The position numbers were made by a program, and so were the translations under genes. Source: Plecoglossus altivelis (Eukaryota > Chordata > Actinopteri > Osmeriformes > Plecoglossidae). Taken from it: a DNA stretch of 64,000 nucleotides. Below, in pieces: positions 1 through 13,700 of the stretch. Under the pieces are notes generated by a model. That model was not told the DNA's origin. It made no database searches and was given only the letters and a program-made list of their open reading frames with translations. The first letter of the stretch is position 1; each line of letters begins with the position of its first letter. Location of the stretch: positions 9,947,461 through 10,011,460 of the forward strand of contig BROE01000020.1 in assembly GCA_036571765.1 (NCBI GenBank), read 5' to 3'.

Positions 1-3000
1 TGATGAGTATCGGGATGTCCCTGGATCCCCCTTATCGAAACAAAGACTGAGTGTGAGGCTCAGACAGCCGTGTGACACGTCCTAACGACGCGCTGTGCTG
101 ATGGGGATCTGCTGACGTTCCCCCTCCCTCCCTCCTTCTCTCCCTTCCTCCCTCCCTCCGCTCTGATGCCGCGTGTCGGGCCGGGAGACACAGTGCATGC
201 CCTCGCAGATGTAATCTACACCTCTTAGCGCTGAGAGCAGCGATTGAATCGCAGAGGGCGGCATCCGTGACAGGCTGACAGGCTTGCTGTGGTGACGTGT
301 GAGGGGATCTGCTTTCATACATGACCTCCCAGGGGCCGCTGGTGGAGAGGGGGGGGGCACTTGTGAAGTGTCAAGGGATGAAACCAAGAGGCTGTGGAGC
401 CCTGCCAGCATGTGACTGACCCGTGTGCCAGACTCACAGTCAGAGAGGAAATGCTGAGAGAGGAGACACTGGGGTGAGATAAAGAAGACAAAGAGAACTG
501 TTTCAGACAGACTCAAGGAGACAGAGACTGGGGGGCCGAATAAGGTGAAAGATAAGCGACACCAAGGAGGATGCGGTGGTGTAGACCATTATCAGAGTGG
601 AAAGCCATTCCAGTTCTAGATAATCGCAGCCCTGCACAGGTCTACAGAGAATGTTTACTCTGTGTTTATGCGCATGAAGTATGTGTGTTTGTATGTGAGT
701 GTGGGTCTTTTTCTAGGTACAAGAAAACCTGCATTGAGTGCCTTGGGAGCTTTTCCACAGAGCATCCAGGGAGTGTGTGCAGTGTGCAGGGCCTTTGTTC
801 CCAGCCTGTTGGCTGTACTATCATCTGTGAGGCATCATTAGTGTGGGCTTGGTCCATACTAAGGGATGGGGGAGCACACGGCTTCAGAGGGATGTCAAAG
901 GTCTTCCACCTCCGGCCACAGCCAAGAGGAAGCGCTGCCCCTGCCACATGAGAAGCTCTCTTTCACCACTACATCTCTGTACTGCTTGGCTTAGAAGAAC
1001 GTTGTGCGGAAGCGTGCTTGGATCTATATGAGGTCTGTGCCCAAGGTGTAGCTCCATGCTTCTGATGCTATGAGCTCTGTCCCTGGGTTACATCTTTATT
1101 TCCACCCGTGTGTATTTCTTCTGTCTCGGACTGAAAAGAACCTCCCGACTCACTGAGACCAAACATGGACAGAGGAAAAGCGGAGAAGGGAGGTAATAGA
1201 GCAGTGTTGCTATGCATTTTCAAACATTCCTAGCTCTTGCACATCAGCATAGCCTCACACTGAAATATTAATCGTGTTTGACAGATGTTTTAACTACAAA
1301 AACAAACACAGGATTGTGGCTTTTGGGGAGATGAGGGACTTCCACCGCACTTTGCGCGGCTTAGATGGCTACTGGGAGCAGCGTGTGGGTCTTGAACAAG
1401 GGCTTTAGTGTACACAGTCGGGCAACACGGCAAACGCTGCAGGTAGAACATGCTGTAAAGCTAGACAAGCTCAGCGAGTCCCTCTTTAAAGAGGGCCATG
1501 TGGATAAACATGGCAACACAAATAGAAGCACCTGAGAGAAACAACGTCCCCCTTAAGCCCATTATGTCAATCTACTGAGGCATAGGAAGTCTTTTCAGTA
1601 GTCTTATCAAGAGCTTAATGTGAGCGTGGGTCAGAGTGGGAGGGAGTCAACCTCAGCTTAATGCATGGCTGCCTGAAGACTCTGTTCCAGGGGCGGAGCA
1701 TGGCATCAGTGCAACCTGACACCAACCTGAGAAAGGATTAGCAGTTATAATGATGAGCGAGGCGAAATGAGGCTACATCCACAGCCAGGGCAACCAAAAC
1801 AAACACTAGCAGCTGTAATATTATTCTCCATTTACTGGCCAGATAGCAAATGTCCACAGAGAGAAAGAAGTGATTTAACGGATATTGCTCACATTAATCA
1901 GACTGAAGTGCAGTGAAGCAATGTTGTGGTGGAGAAGTAGACAGCTGCCCTTTAAATACACATACAAGGAACCCAACCCCTCATACAACATGCTAACATT
2001 TGCATAATGCATGCAGGATCTTTAATAATACAGACACACTGCCGGTGGATGAGCCCATCTATTGGGAGAAACGGGATACAGGAGGACTACATGGAGAGAG
2101 TAGACATGTGTCCTAGAGCTGTAGCATGTGCCAAAGAAAGAGCACAAAAGAAATTCTATTTGCACACTCATTGTGGAACGCAATCCCTGGAGACCATCCG
2201 ATTCATTTTTTCTTGAGGGCTATTAATCTTTTCAAGCAGCAGAATTACTTTTCCTCTCAGGAAGAGCAGAGGAGATTGAGTTTTCTATTAGAATCAACCA
2301 GACACCCCTGCTCGACCTCCCTGTGTGAGGGAGGGGACAGTGTGTAACTGTACTATCCCTCTATTCTTTTTCATCAATGGAGGATCAACAAATAAACTTT
2401 TGTGGGCAACAAAAGTCCTGTCAACATTCTACACTGAAGAGTGGCTATGTAGTGTGACAATACCAAAACATGATTGCCTTCACATCTGTTTGGACAGAGA
2501 GTAAGACATCTTTTCAGAGTAAATGGCATAAGCATCCAGTTATTTCTCCAGGATTTTACCCTCTGACAGATACAGAGGCCAACTTCCCAAACGAGTACTG
2601 GGCAGAGTAATTACAGCAGTTTGTTGACCTCTAGAGATCAAAGGGCAGGCACAATGCACAAGAAGAGCACCTATTCATCTAATCCAAGTCAAAAACTAGC
2701 ATGCACGTTCCATTAATAAATGTCTTGTATAATTTATCAGCCACATTACTTAAACCGTAGTGTAGTCTCTTGAAAAATGTCCCTTCCGACCCAAATTAAT
2801 TGCAGCAGCAGTGAGAGAACTGCCGTGCTTGGCCGAGTCTCCCCCGGTCGTGCTCCGAGATGGCTGGGGTAATGGGGAATATGGAGGCCACTTTAAGATG
2901 AAAAACGGCAACAGACCCCAATGTCACTTAATCAATGCGAACCCCCCAGTGGGCAGAAGCCTGCAGAGCCTGAGGGTCCTGCACGCTCCCAAGACTGATG

Positions 3001-4713
3001 TCCCCAGAATAGAGCAGGCTTTAAATGGGCCCAGCCTCCCCACGCAGCACCTCGTCCCCGTCACCAGGACGAGGCTCCTGTGGGGCTTCTGGGAGAGGCA
3101 GCCTCTTCTTGGGAGGTGTGTAATGACATCATCCATCTCTGTAACACAATCCTACAGGGACCACCTACCTAAGAAGCGATCATCACCGCTGGCTGCTGGG
3201 CCTCCTTCACAGAGGACCTGCATTCACAGACACGAGAGCTGTTGTCCCCTGCAGAGCTACACGGAGCATCACACCATCACTCACACTCTCACACTCACTG
3301 TAGCTGGGTCGATTTATTTGTACATAGTCTTGAGCCTTGACCATCTTCTGTGTCCAATCATTCTATATGCAGGGACAAAAAGGCAGCTAATCACTTAATA
3401 GATGTGAACTTGGTTTGTGCATCCTGTTGGATGCCATCCCAGATATAGACTGTGTGTTAATGGATGCCTGCTATAACACATACCAGTGATCACTGAACTG
3501 TGCTGTCCTGTCCAAACCTATACTCATTAAAATGTATATATACCATACCTAAAAATGTAATTAAACTTTCCGTATGTAACTCAGGTTGCCGCGAATAAAT
3601 CATCCTAGCTGATATGACTATAAGCAACGTGTCCACGTCCTGTAAGTCCTGTAGGTCCTTATCCAGGCTGGTGGGAGTGACTCTCCCTGCTCTCCTCTGC
3701 TTCCTGCTTGGCTCAGGGGCGCTCTAATCGCCCTGACGAGCGTCTCCCAAGCAGCAGCTCAGCGTGCAGCCCAGCGTGTAGCAGCCCAGCATGCAGCAGC
3801 TCAGCATGCAGCCCTCATCCGTCTGCCTGACACGTGCTTCCTTGTTTGTTTTCTCTCGCCTGGGAGACACAGCTGATGATATTGAGCTGTGTTGACAGCT
3901 CTCCTCCGTTCAAGCCAGATGAATCAATCAGTCTTGAGCATGCACGCCCCTGTTTAGCGCCGCCGATCTCCCCTGTTGCAATCAATGGAGGAGCCTGCTA
4001 GCCCTTCCTGCTGCTACTCAGGCAGCAAGTCTCAATACTCCCCTCCTGCTACGGACTCCAGCATATAACGATGATCTAATTAAATCAGCGACGCAACCAA
4101 CTGTTGGCAAAGACGGACCTTTTAGACCAGGTTTGGAGGAACGACGGTAAATGCGTTCTGGAATGTCATGTTTGCAGCCATGAGTGTGCTGTGCAGGCAG
4201 ATGGTGTGCAGCAGAAGAGGCAGGAAAGGCTCCTCAGGCAGACATGAGGACATGGCGTGGAGCTTTCCTGTTGGCTAGGGTGGGGTGGGGAGGTGGGTCT
4301 GTCCCATTTATCTCCAAACTACCCATTCCCTTCAGTTTCCTTTGAGGAAATGGTCGGGTAATAATAATTACAGGAGCTGATAACAGTGGCACACACATTT
4401 GCACACGACAAACAACTGCTTGTTTTGCGCACAAAACACCACAATAAGGACTTAACCTAAAAATAAAAAAACAAGCATTTCTTCAGTAATACAAATTAGT
4501 TTTATCTCCTTGTAACATAAAAGCATGGTATACAATTAAGTTACTTTGTCACTAAACTAAAGACAAAAACAATACTTACAATTGTAATCAAAGTAGGAAA
4601 ATACAACATTATTATAGTTCACCTCCAACATCCTATTTCTGGAACCAAAATCATCCAACAAATCAGAATGAGATGCCAAGTTTGGAAAGTTCTGTTGCAT
4701 AACCCATCAAGAC
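1..4713. other. Region downstream of shq1, no gene recognised
   Basis: This stretch lies 3' of shq1. The longest open frame (2811-3398, plus) has no recognisable domain and no flanking exon logic. RYBP is the expected next gene from synteny, but no zinc-finger or RYBP-like exon was seen. The shq1 polyadenylation site was not resolved: on the minus strand the first AATAAA is at 3313-3318, 1.4 kb past the stop, and only a weak GATAAA occurs closer (4501-4506). A short degenerate CAGC-rich repeat occupies about 3751-3814. Confidence 0.6.
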
Positions 4714-7700
4714 CTAAAGGATAATATCATCCTCATCAATATCGTGACTGTTGTCTGTGTTGAGGATAATTAGAGGGTTTCTGAGAGGACCAGGCTCCAG
4801 CAGTGTTGGTGTGGTTGACGCCTCCTCTCGCTGTGCTGCCGCAGAGGGCTGACAACAGTCTCCACCTCGCTGTGCCTGTGTGCTGCTGCTGCTGCTGCTG
4901 CTGTTAGACTGCCTTCCTCCAGGCTGGGCCCGTGCCAGGGAGATACACAGCCCCTCCCCCATCATCTGCCCCAGTGCCTGGATGAGCTGGCTGGAGCCGT
5001 CCCTGGCTGGGGCTGCAGGGGAGGAGGGGGCGCTGCTGGGTTTCCTCTGCGCTGACGGATCCGCCCACAACTCTGGGGGGATGAATGAGGGGGCGGGAGC
5101 AGGGAGGGAAGGGGAGTCATGCAGGGGCCAGGGCTGGAGGGGGCTGGTCTCTGCCATCTCTCCTCCTCTCTCTGCTCTGGGTGTACAGTACTGCCCCTCT
5201 GCTACACAGTTGTCTTCCTTCTCTTCGGACGAGTCACTGTCGTCGTCGTCGTCGTCGCTATCAGACTCCTCTCTGCTGTGGGACTTAGGATCCCCCCCCT
5301 CTCCTCCCCTCTCCTCCTCCTGCACAAGGCCAGCAGCAACCTCCAACACCTCCAGCTCCAACTCCAGATCGCTCTTCCCCAGGGAGATTGTTCGTAAGGG
5401 ATCTGCGAGAGCTGTCACCTTTGCGGACCTGAGATACAGAGCGGGAGAGAAAAGAGGAGAGATGAGGAGGAGGAGGAGGAGAGAGAGATAAGTACGCCAG
5501 AGATAGAGCTGTTTCTCCTGTTTAACTATTCATACGACCAGAAAGGATAAGCCATCTCATATCATTTCATCTGCTCTGTACCAAGATATGGATACTATGC
5601 TGACTGGCTGACTATACTGTTGGACGCCGATCCAGCAACAAGATATCCATCTACAATCTAATAACCATCACCCAAATTCCACTCTCATCCAAATGCTAAG
5701 TAGGCACCGATTCGCGGAAGCACAAGCTCAATGAAATATGGAAATGCTGTTAAATAATGTAGATAAGATGAGGGGTGCCGATAAGCTGGTCTGCCCTTCT
5801 CTCCATGTGCAGCTCTCCCTGCAGGAGGTGATAAGAGACTGGGGGAATTACAGAGATGCAGCAACCCCCACCCACTCTCTCGCTCTCTCTCCTTGGTTCA
5901 CACGAGCAAGCAGGCAGGCAGGCACGCACGCACACACGCACAGGCTGACACCATAGTTAGGGCTGCGGCTGGAATGGATCTACTGTTCTCTGGCTCCACA
6001 AGGAGTCTGCGCTCTGTGGAACTGGTTACCCTCGTATGTGTCTGGATTGAGAGACAGGCTTAACATCAAGGTCTTTCCGTGTCGGAAATGCCACGTAGTT
6101 AAAGAATATATTATTTAACAAGAATGAAGACATTAGGCTGTAAACAAAGCACATGAAAGTGCAACATTGCTTTTACTCTACCCAGCTGTAAAACCTGAAC
6201 TGCATACAAATGAATAACATTCAGGTAACAGAAAAAGAATACAAAACGACAGCAGCAAACTTAGTGGGGAAACAGAATAATAAATGAAGCCAGCTGTGTC
6301 ATTTGAATAGAGAAATGTTCGAAGAGAATGTATTCATAAAAACAGTGCAGCATTTCCTCATCGCAACAAGGCCCGTTCTTCCAGAACTTGTTCCATCACT
6401 AATGAATGTCCTCCTCCATCACTGTGGGCCTTGGTGCTACCAGCGTGCTCCTGCCCATGCAATATTCACGCTTCCAAGGATGTTTCCAAACTCAAGTGGC
6501 CGCTATTCTTACCCAGCGCACTCAAAGCGAGCATGCAACTCTTATCGCCATGGAGACTACCAGCTGACCCCTGTGGGTCAGCCTCCCACACGGCTCTGGC
6601 CGCGTCCATTCAGGGGGGAGGGGATAAAGGTTGCGGAGCTGCGCTCTCCCCTCCAGCCATTCAGCCCCTCACACTCGGCAACACAGAGCTGCCGCCATCC
6701 TCGCTGGCCCAATTAACCCACTGCTGTGCACCAAGATGGCTCCTTGTTACTGAAGAGCCCTAATGAGCTCCCACTCCTGGGAGAAGAACGCTTACAAAGT
6801 CAGCATGCAGCGATGTGTATTCATTTAGGACCTCGGGAGGGACTGGGTAAACAGATCCTATAGAGCCGCTCAGACAGAGGAACATGTGGGGGGTAAGGGA
6901 GGGTCCGGCTTCCTTTGAGGGGGATTGGGAGAAACTCACTGAGTGAACCCTTCCCCAATGCCCCATAAACAACCCAATGGGAATAACCACTCCAATACTA
7001 TGACATGGCTAGACTAGAGGGGGGGGCACATTCCCCTGAGGGTGTGAGGTTAGACACCTCTGGTGTGGCGTATATGGTGGGGTGGCAGATATCAGTGGTG
7101 CTCAGGTCAGTGAGAGCCTGTGCTGCTTCCAGGAAAAGGCTGGCTGGCTGGCAGGAGAGAGGCCCTCCTGTAGCACTGCCACTTCAAAAAGACAGGCCGT
7201 ATTCTCTGTCCCCCGTGGGAAGTCATTATTGAGTTAGCATTGGAGAGGCGCCCTTGTTTCTCTCCCCTCCCTCGCTCTGTGGTGGGGGAGAGCGAGCTTG
7301 CGGTGAATACAAAGGCTTCATTCGAAGGGAGGGATAATGTTGTACACAATCCAGTCATTACTGCACCACTGTTGTGGCTCGCCTTAATTAACTGAGGAGG
7401 GGCGGTGTTTCAAGGTTGGAAAACTTCGCTGTCGAGACAAAGACGCCTCCATCTGCCGCACACAGACAGGATGTGTGTGAGTGTGTGTGAGTGTGTGCGA
7501 GTGTGAGAGAGTGTGTATACTAGGCAAGATAAAAACAGACTGGCATCACTTTCATGAAGCCTATTCTTAATGAGAGCAGGAAACGTCTAACATATGCTTA
7601 GATTTAGACGACTTCCGTTGAGTGGAGGCCCGTTCTCAGATGTCATATGTGGCTACGTGAGCAGCAGGCTGTGTCATCCTGGTGTGGTCCTGGTGTGCAG

Positions 7701-10700
7701 CAGCCACCAGCTGAGCTGAAGGAGCTTCCAACACACTCTGCTTGTTCCAACTTGAAAGCCGTTCTGACACCAGAACAGAAACACCGAAACACAAATCAAG
7801 TAGTCGGGGTGATTTTTTTTCTCCCCCCGTCAGGGTGACTTTTGGCTGTTCTCGTCAGTGTTCAAAATGCGGCACTGCAAATGAACAGATGAGCAGCAAC
7901 AAGGAAAGAGCTGCTAAAATGGTCCCTGGAATGCTGTTGTCTGTTATCATGGCCCACTCCAGGAGGGCAGCCTGCCTCGCGGGTTGCATCATTAGAGTGC
8001 TGCTGATGCGAGCGTTTGGGAAAGTGTGATGGGCTGCGTAAACACACAAACGCCGGGGGCCTCACGCAGAGAGGAAATCTGTACTACTTATCCCTGGGAG
8101 CAGAGAGACACATCCTTCTTTGTTCAGCCCAGCAGGATCCTGAGATCTCCTGTCTCTGTGGCAGGGCTCAAATCCCTCCCCCCTCTCCCAGGTTGACTGT
8201 GCTATCTGCGGCATCAAAGGCTCTGGGATGGGATGGGACAGAGGCAGATGTGCCGGGTCCCGTGGATACGCAGCGCCGAAGGTGTCACTTAACAGGACAA
8301 ACACTGCTACTGTGTGGACGGGGTGTTTAGCAGCAAGTCGGCTGCGACGTGCGTCGACACGAGGAGTTGGCACAGACACGCTCCCAAGCAAAGGTCTTGG
8401 TGGGGGGGGGGAGTCGCTGCACGGAACTCTGCTGAACTCTCAGCCCTACTTGACCCCCTGGCCTGGTGGGCGGGATCCATCTGGCTCTTCCTGCAAGGAG
8501 CTGCTGTCTGCTGAGGCACGCTGTGGAGAAGACTTCTCATGGCTATTGTTACACACACAATGAGAGAGAGAGACAGAGTGTGAATGTGAGTGAGAGAGAG
8601 CGAGAAACTTTCAGGTTGCCATGGTTTTCTGCTCAGGAATTTAATTGACCCAATTAATGAGTGTGAGACAGACACCAGGGGTGAATGAGGGAGGAGGGGG
8701 AGTGTGCCAGAGCTGGAAGAGTAGGTCCAGTCTGCCTGCTTGAACTGGGCTACAGTAACATAACACTGATCTTATCGGCTTTGTTGGGCTGCCTGCACCC
8801 AAATCTACATTGGCCACCCTCCAAGCCTTCTGATGAGTGGGGAGGAGGAGAGAGAAGAGGAAACGAGGAGTGTGGGCTTTCTATTCAGTCCAGGAACACT
8901 GCAGGGGCTTGGCATCAAGACATGATGGGAAACAGAGAATCTAATAGACTTAAGAGGCTGCTCAGTTTGTCTGTTCACAACTGACAGCTCGACAGACGAT
9001 AAGAGGCAGGGGACGTTATATACACAATAGAATGGTGTCCAAGTGATGGCCAGACTTTTGCACTCACAAAAATCAACTGAAGCTCTTTTTCCTCCTTAGA
9101 CTGTGATAGACAGGCCACTTTCTGTTGGTGTGCACGTGTGTGTGTGTGTGCGTGTCTGTGTGCATGCATGAGTGCCTGTGAGCGCGCATGCGTGTGTCAA
9201 GCAGGGACCTGTCCAGCAGTTTAAATCACTGGCAAGTCTTTACAAAGCAGTAAATTTGAGAGTGATGTCTCTGCAGCCAGTGAGACTTGAAGAGCAGCCG
9301 CTCATGTTGTGCAGCAGAGAGGATAAATCAGCCAGCCAGAAAACACTCATTAAACAACACGTCCATTATGAGGGGCTGACGCCGTGTGTGTGCGCGTGCG
9401 TATGCGCGTGCGCGCGGGTGGGACTGACGAGACACAGGACTGTGGCTGTGTATAGATTACATCTCATCTTACACCACAGAACTCCCATAGACGACTCACT
9501 TAGCAGGGATGACAAATCCATCACTGGGGAAAATCTCACCGAGGACAACAATGCTTATACAATCTGTCATCAAAGCTGTCACAGGCCTCACCAGCCTGCC
9601 ACAACAAACCGCACGTGATAAGAGAGCTGTGTCTATGCAAACCACAGAGGCCGGAGATCAGGCTCGCTCAAAGAGCTGCTCTCGGCAGTGGGGGAGAACT
9701 CGCGCTCTAATCTCACACTTGAAAGTCAAAGAGGGAAGGAGTCCATGAGGCACAACGTTGTAGCAGTCTGGCATTTCAGAAATGCTGTGGCTGGGGATGG
9801 AAATCACAGACAGTAGAACGGAAAGTATACACTACCATGCTCTGGCATCTTGCCATGAGCCTCAAGGCCACAGCAACAGGAGGAGCAACTAGCTTTGAAA
9901 CAGCCTTTCGACAACTTGTCAACAGCTACAATGAGCCTGTTGGGGAAAACACTAAAAAGAAGACGAAGAAAACAAAAAAAACTGTTTGACGAAATTAAAC
10001 ATGGAAATGTGACAATAAAATCCCAGGTCAATGCAGAGAGAGGCCAGGCTAAACCATTTAATTATTGATCTGGGGTACAGCACAAGTCAGCATGTTAGGT
10101 CAGGCTAACATTTAGCTCAGATGTACAAAGAGCAAAGGGTGGGGGAGGAGAGAGGCTGTGAGGAGAGGAGGGGGGGTGGGAGCACTCAACCTCAGGTGCC
10201 CTTCTGCCATTTCATCTCCTTGACTCCCTGGGTGAGGTGAGACTGATTGAGTTTTCCAGTAGGTTGACAGTGCTGCTTCTCCTTCACGCGCTGAGAGAGA
10301 GGTAGAGAGACAGCGAGAGGTAGAGAGAGACAGAGAGCTCCAAATAGAGATGCTCTCGGAGAGGCAAAAGACAGGCTGTCTTCTCATCTTCTACTGCAAC
10401 ACGGCAGACAGAAATACCAGACCGACTAACTATGCCGGTCCAATTTACATCTCTTTAAAAAGACTCACAAAAATTCTTCATCAAATCCCTCCAGACCTTT
10501 TATCGTGTCGGCATCTGGGCGCTGGGCCTACAACATCAGGCGCACATTTTTTTTTTTTTTTTTAACTGGGATTTTTTCCAGACGAGCACACTACTTGGCT
10601 GAACCCCATCCAAGAGTAAAACAGAGCTCATTACTGAATAACGGGCTCGCAGGCTCCCATTTGAAATGTGTAAGTAATTGTACAGTATGTACTGGAGTGA

Positions 10701-13700
10701 CTGCTACAGTGCTTTGCCATTCAGGGACAAGAAAATCAGCCCTGAAGAAGTGACAACCTAAGAAACAAATGGAGGTTTTCTGCACACATGTGCACCCAAA
10801 TAGACATGCTCAGAGGCATTGACTTCTGCACCTCAGACTCAAGTGAGTCAGCGAAACAGTCAGACAGTCCAACAAGCCTTTAGATGAGGCTTTATCACGG
10901 AAATAACTGAGCAGGGAAGGTTACATCTCAATGGCTCTTCCACTCACCTGTTCAGGATGTGACCAATGACTGGTCCAATCCCCTCAACTGGAGAGATGCA
11001 CCCTGGGACCTCAGCTGAGACCTCCTCACCTTGGTCTGAGAAGTGTCTACTCTGGATGAAGGAGTTGCTGTGTGTGTGTGTGTGTGTGTGTGGAAAACGT
11101 ACTTGACCTTCTGGATCCAGATGCAGTAGTCTGTTATGTAGAGGTCGTTGAGTATGTAGGCTGGGTCGTTCTTCCTGAAGATGCTGTGGATGGCCAGCAG
11201 GCATTTGAGGACACAGGCCTTCCCTGGACACAGGGAGCACAAATACAGACCAGGTATCTTAACTGCAGCTCTATGTATGCAGCCTGAACATCAGAGGCAG
11301 ACACTTTAGACACACTAGTTTGCAGCAGTACCTCATGGGTCCACAAATCCAGATAGCGCTTTAGCATCTTCTAGATGTTTTGGCAAGGGAGCGAAAGGAG
11401 CCATTTGAACCCCCCCCCCCAAATGTTGTGGTCACACCCCTCGTCCCTTTGAGCAGGAGTGGTCCTCTGGAGTGAGGTGTCGGACCCACAGAGCAGAGAA
11501 CGCTCCGCTCCACCTCCTCATGGCTGGCCGCTCTGGCAGCAGCCAAGACATTCCAGCACAGTCAAAACAAACAGTGCTCTTGCACTGAGGAAAGCCTTAG
11601 ACAAACATTTGGTTCCCATTTAAGCATGGGATTCTCTGGAGGAGGATGGGATAGCGAGCACAGGATCCAGCTCCAGGACTGCCCCCCCTCCCGGGCAGCT
11701 TCCCTCGGGATCCCAGGGGCCACCAGAGGAGACTGGACCCTGCCATTTCTTCTGTAGAGACTGCTGACATGCTGAGCCAGCTACTAATGGTTCTGGTAAG
11801 GCTCCAGGGAGACAAGCCCAGCCTGGCCTGATCTCTGGGCACGGTGGTAGGCCAAGCTGCCTTGGGGGCACTGCCCAATGAGATTCATCACAGCCAGGAG
11901 ATGACAAGAGCACTTGCATGACACACGCTGTACATAGAACAAGTCTGAACTTCAAAGCCCAAGATCTACTTTTCCAAAAATGCAATACAATACATGGTGA
12001 AATGATTTATTTAAAAAAATATATAAAAAAAAAAGTTGATACCCTGTATTCCCTGCAGAAGGTCCCTGTAGTAGAGACCCAAAACAAGCACCCAGTCCCC
12101 TACTCATCTTCCCCCCTGCTGCTCTCTGCACGCTGGCCCTTGGCTCAGCCCACTCAGCCAGGCAGCTGGAGGAGATCCTTGAGTCAGTGTGCCACGCTGC
12201 CAGAGGGCTGTTCAAATATTTACCCTGGATAACATTTCCTTCAAGGCCTTAACCTGCGTGCCGGCATTAATGGGTTTGTTTTCCTAATACCTATCAATGT
12301 TTGCTTTCACAGCCGCTTAAATGAAGTGCCTCAAATAGGAACACACGGTTTCATTCGCCGTTTTCTGACAAATTAATTAGTGTGAAACACTGCTGGGAGG
12401 AATTGCAGGGTCTCAAATGTGGGCTACGTCAGGGCCACGTTACTGTAGCATAACAGCTCAATAGGGAGAGACATTAGTCACCCTTGCCTGTAAATAACCA
12501 AAATGCAGATGTAAGCACTATGCCACTTTTTCCACCCCAGCAAACACAAACAGATGAAGAGAGACTTGCTGCTCGTTTCCGACTAACTAATATAGATATC
12601 AGCTGCAGTGTGCAAGCCGCTCCCAGCATGGAGACGACGCAGATGGCCCTTTGCCAGGATCAGCACACTTTCCTAGGTGAGGGAAAGTGAGGATTCATTA
12701 TATCAGGAGAAGCATGCTTTCATGTCTGAGAGTGAAGGCTGGGAGAGGGGGAAGGGGGTGAGCTCCCCTCCTCACAGACACCCCCACTCTCTTGATCAAC
12801 TCATCTCTCTCTCTACCTTATGAGCCGTAGAAATGCTAATCTGGAGCTTAAAGGCCCTTTAATTTGACAACATTTACGAGTGTTGAAATCATCACAGACT
12901 GGTTAATGTCACACACACCCCCACGCATGCAGACAAACTCACACAGTAAATGTGTTTATATTGCAGAGCCTTCATCTCTCCACAGGGCTTTGATTTTGAA
13001 GATTAGTCTGCGCACGAGTCATCTAGACTAGATCTCAAAGTCAACAGATTGTTCTTAACACATCCTTACTCAGGGCACCTACTCCCTGCCCAGTAGTAGC
13101 AGAGTCAGGGCTCCTACTCCCTGCCCAGTAGTAGCAGAGTCAGGGCTCCTACTCCCTGCCCAGTAGTAGCAGAGTCAGGGTTTCTACTCCCTGCCCAGTA
13201 GTAGCAGAGTCAGGGTTTCTACTCCCTGCCCAGTAGTAGCAGAGTCATGGTTCCTACTCCCTGCCCCCCACAGCGCAAGAGAGAGTGCGCTATAAGACAC
13301 CCCACTGTGCGTGGTTTCAAGCAGGGACATATTCTGCTGGAACGCTGACTGTGCTCCCTGTGCTGTTGCAGAGTGTGCTAGCTGTCAGCCTGTGTTTCTA
13401 TCAGCCTCCAAAACCTTTCAACAGGCTGCAACATTCCAGAAGCTTCCATACAGGCAACAGAAAAAACTCCTTATTTCCATTCCCGACATAAGTCGATTTC
13501 CTACATTGGTTAGGCTCAGGCAGTTCAATAAAATCAATGATCTCAAATTAAGCCTAATCCTGTGGACGCCCGGGGGGGAGGGACTAGGTCACATGGGGGC
13601 GTAGCAGGCGCTGCTCAGATGGCTGCACCACACAGAGGTCATCGAGAACACTACTCAAGGTCATGGGCAGCCACCGGCAGTCATAGGTCACAAGAACTCA

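Noticed and set aside
2811..3398. 195-residue plus-strand open frame in the shq1 flank
   Set aside because: No recognisable domain or family, no exon signals; probably chance in GC-richer DNA.
4880..5491. Plus-strand 203-residue leucine/serine-rich frame
   Set aside because: Antisense of the shq1 last exon; the minus frame joins correctly to exon 10.
11092..11102. Alternative shq1 exon 10 end at AAG|gtcaag
   Set aside because: Ending at AA|gtacgt gives a better donor and the only phase that joins to the last exon as Lys-Val-Lys-Ser.
13071..13267. Regularly repeated units, considered as a CRISPR-like array
   Set aside because: Units are directly abutting with no unique spacers, and the genome is eukaryotic.
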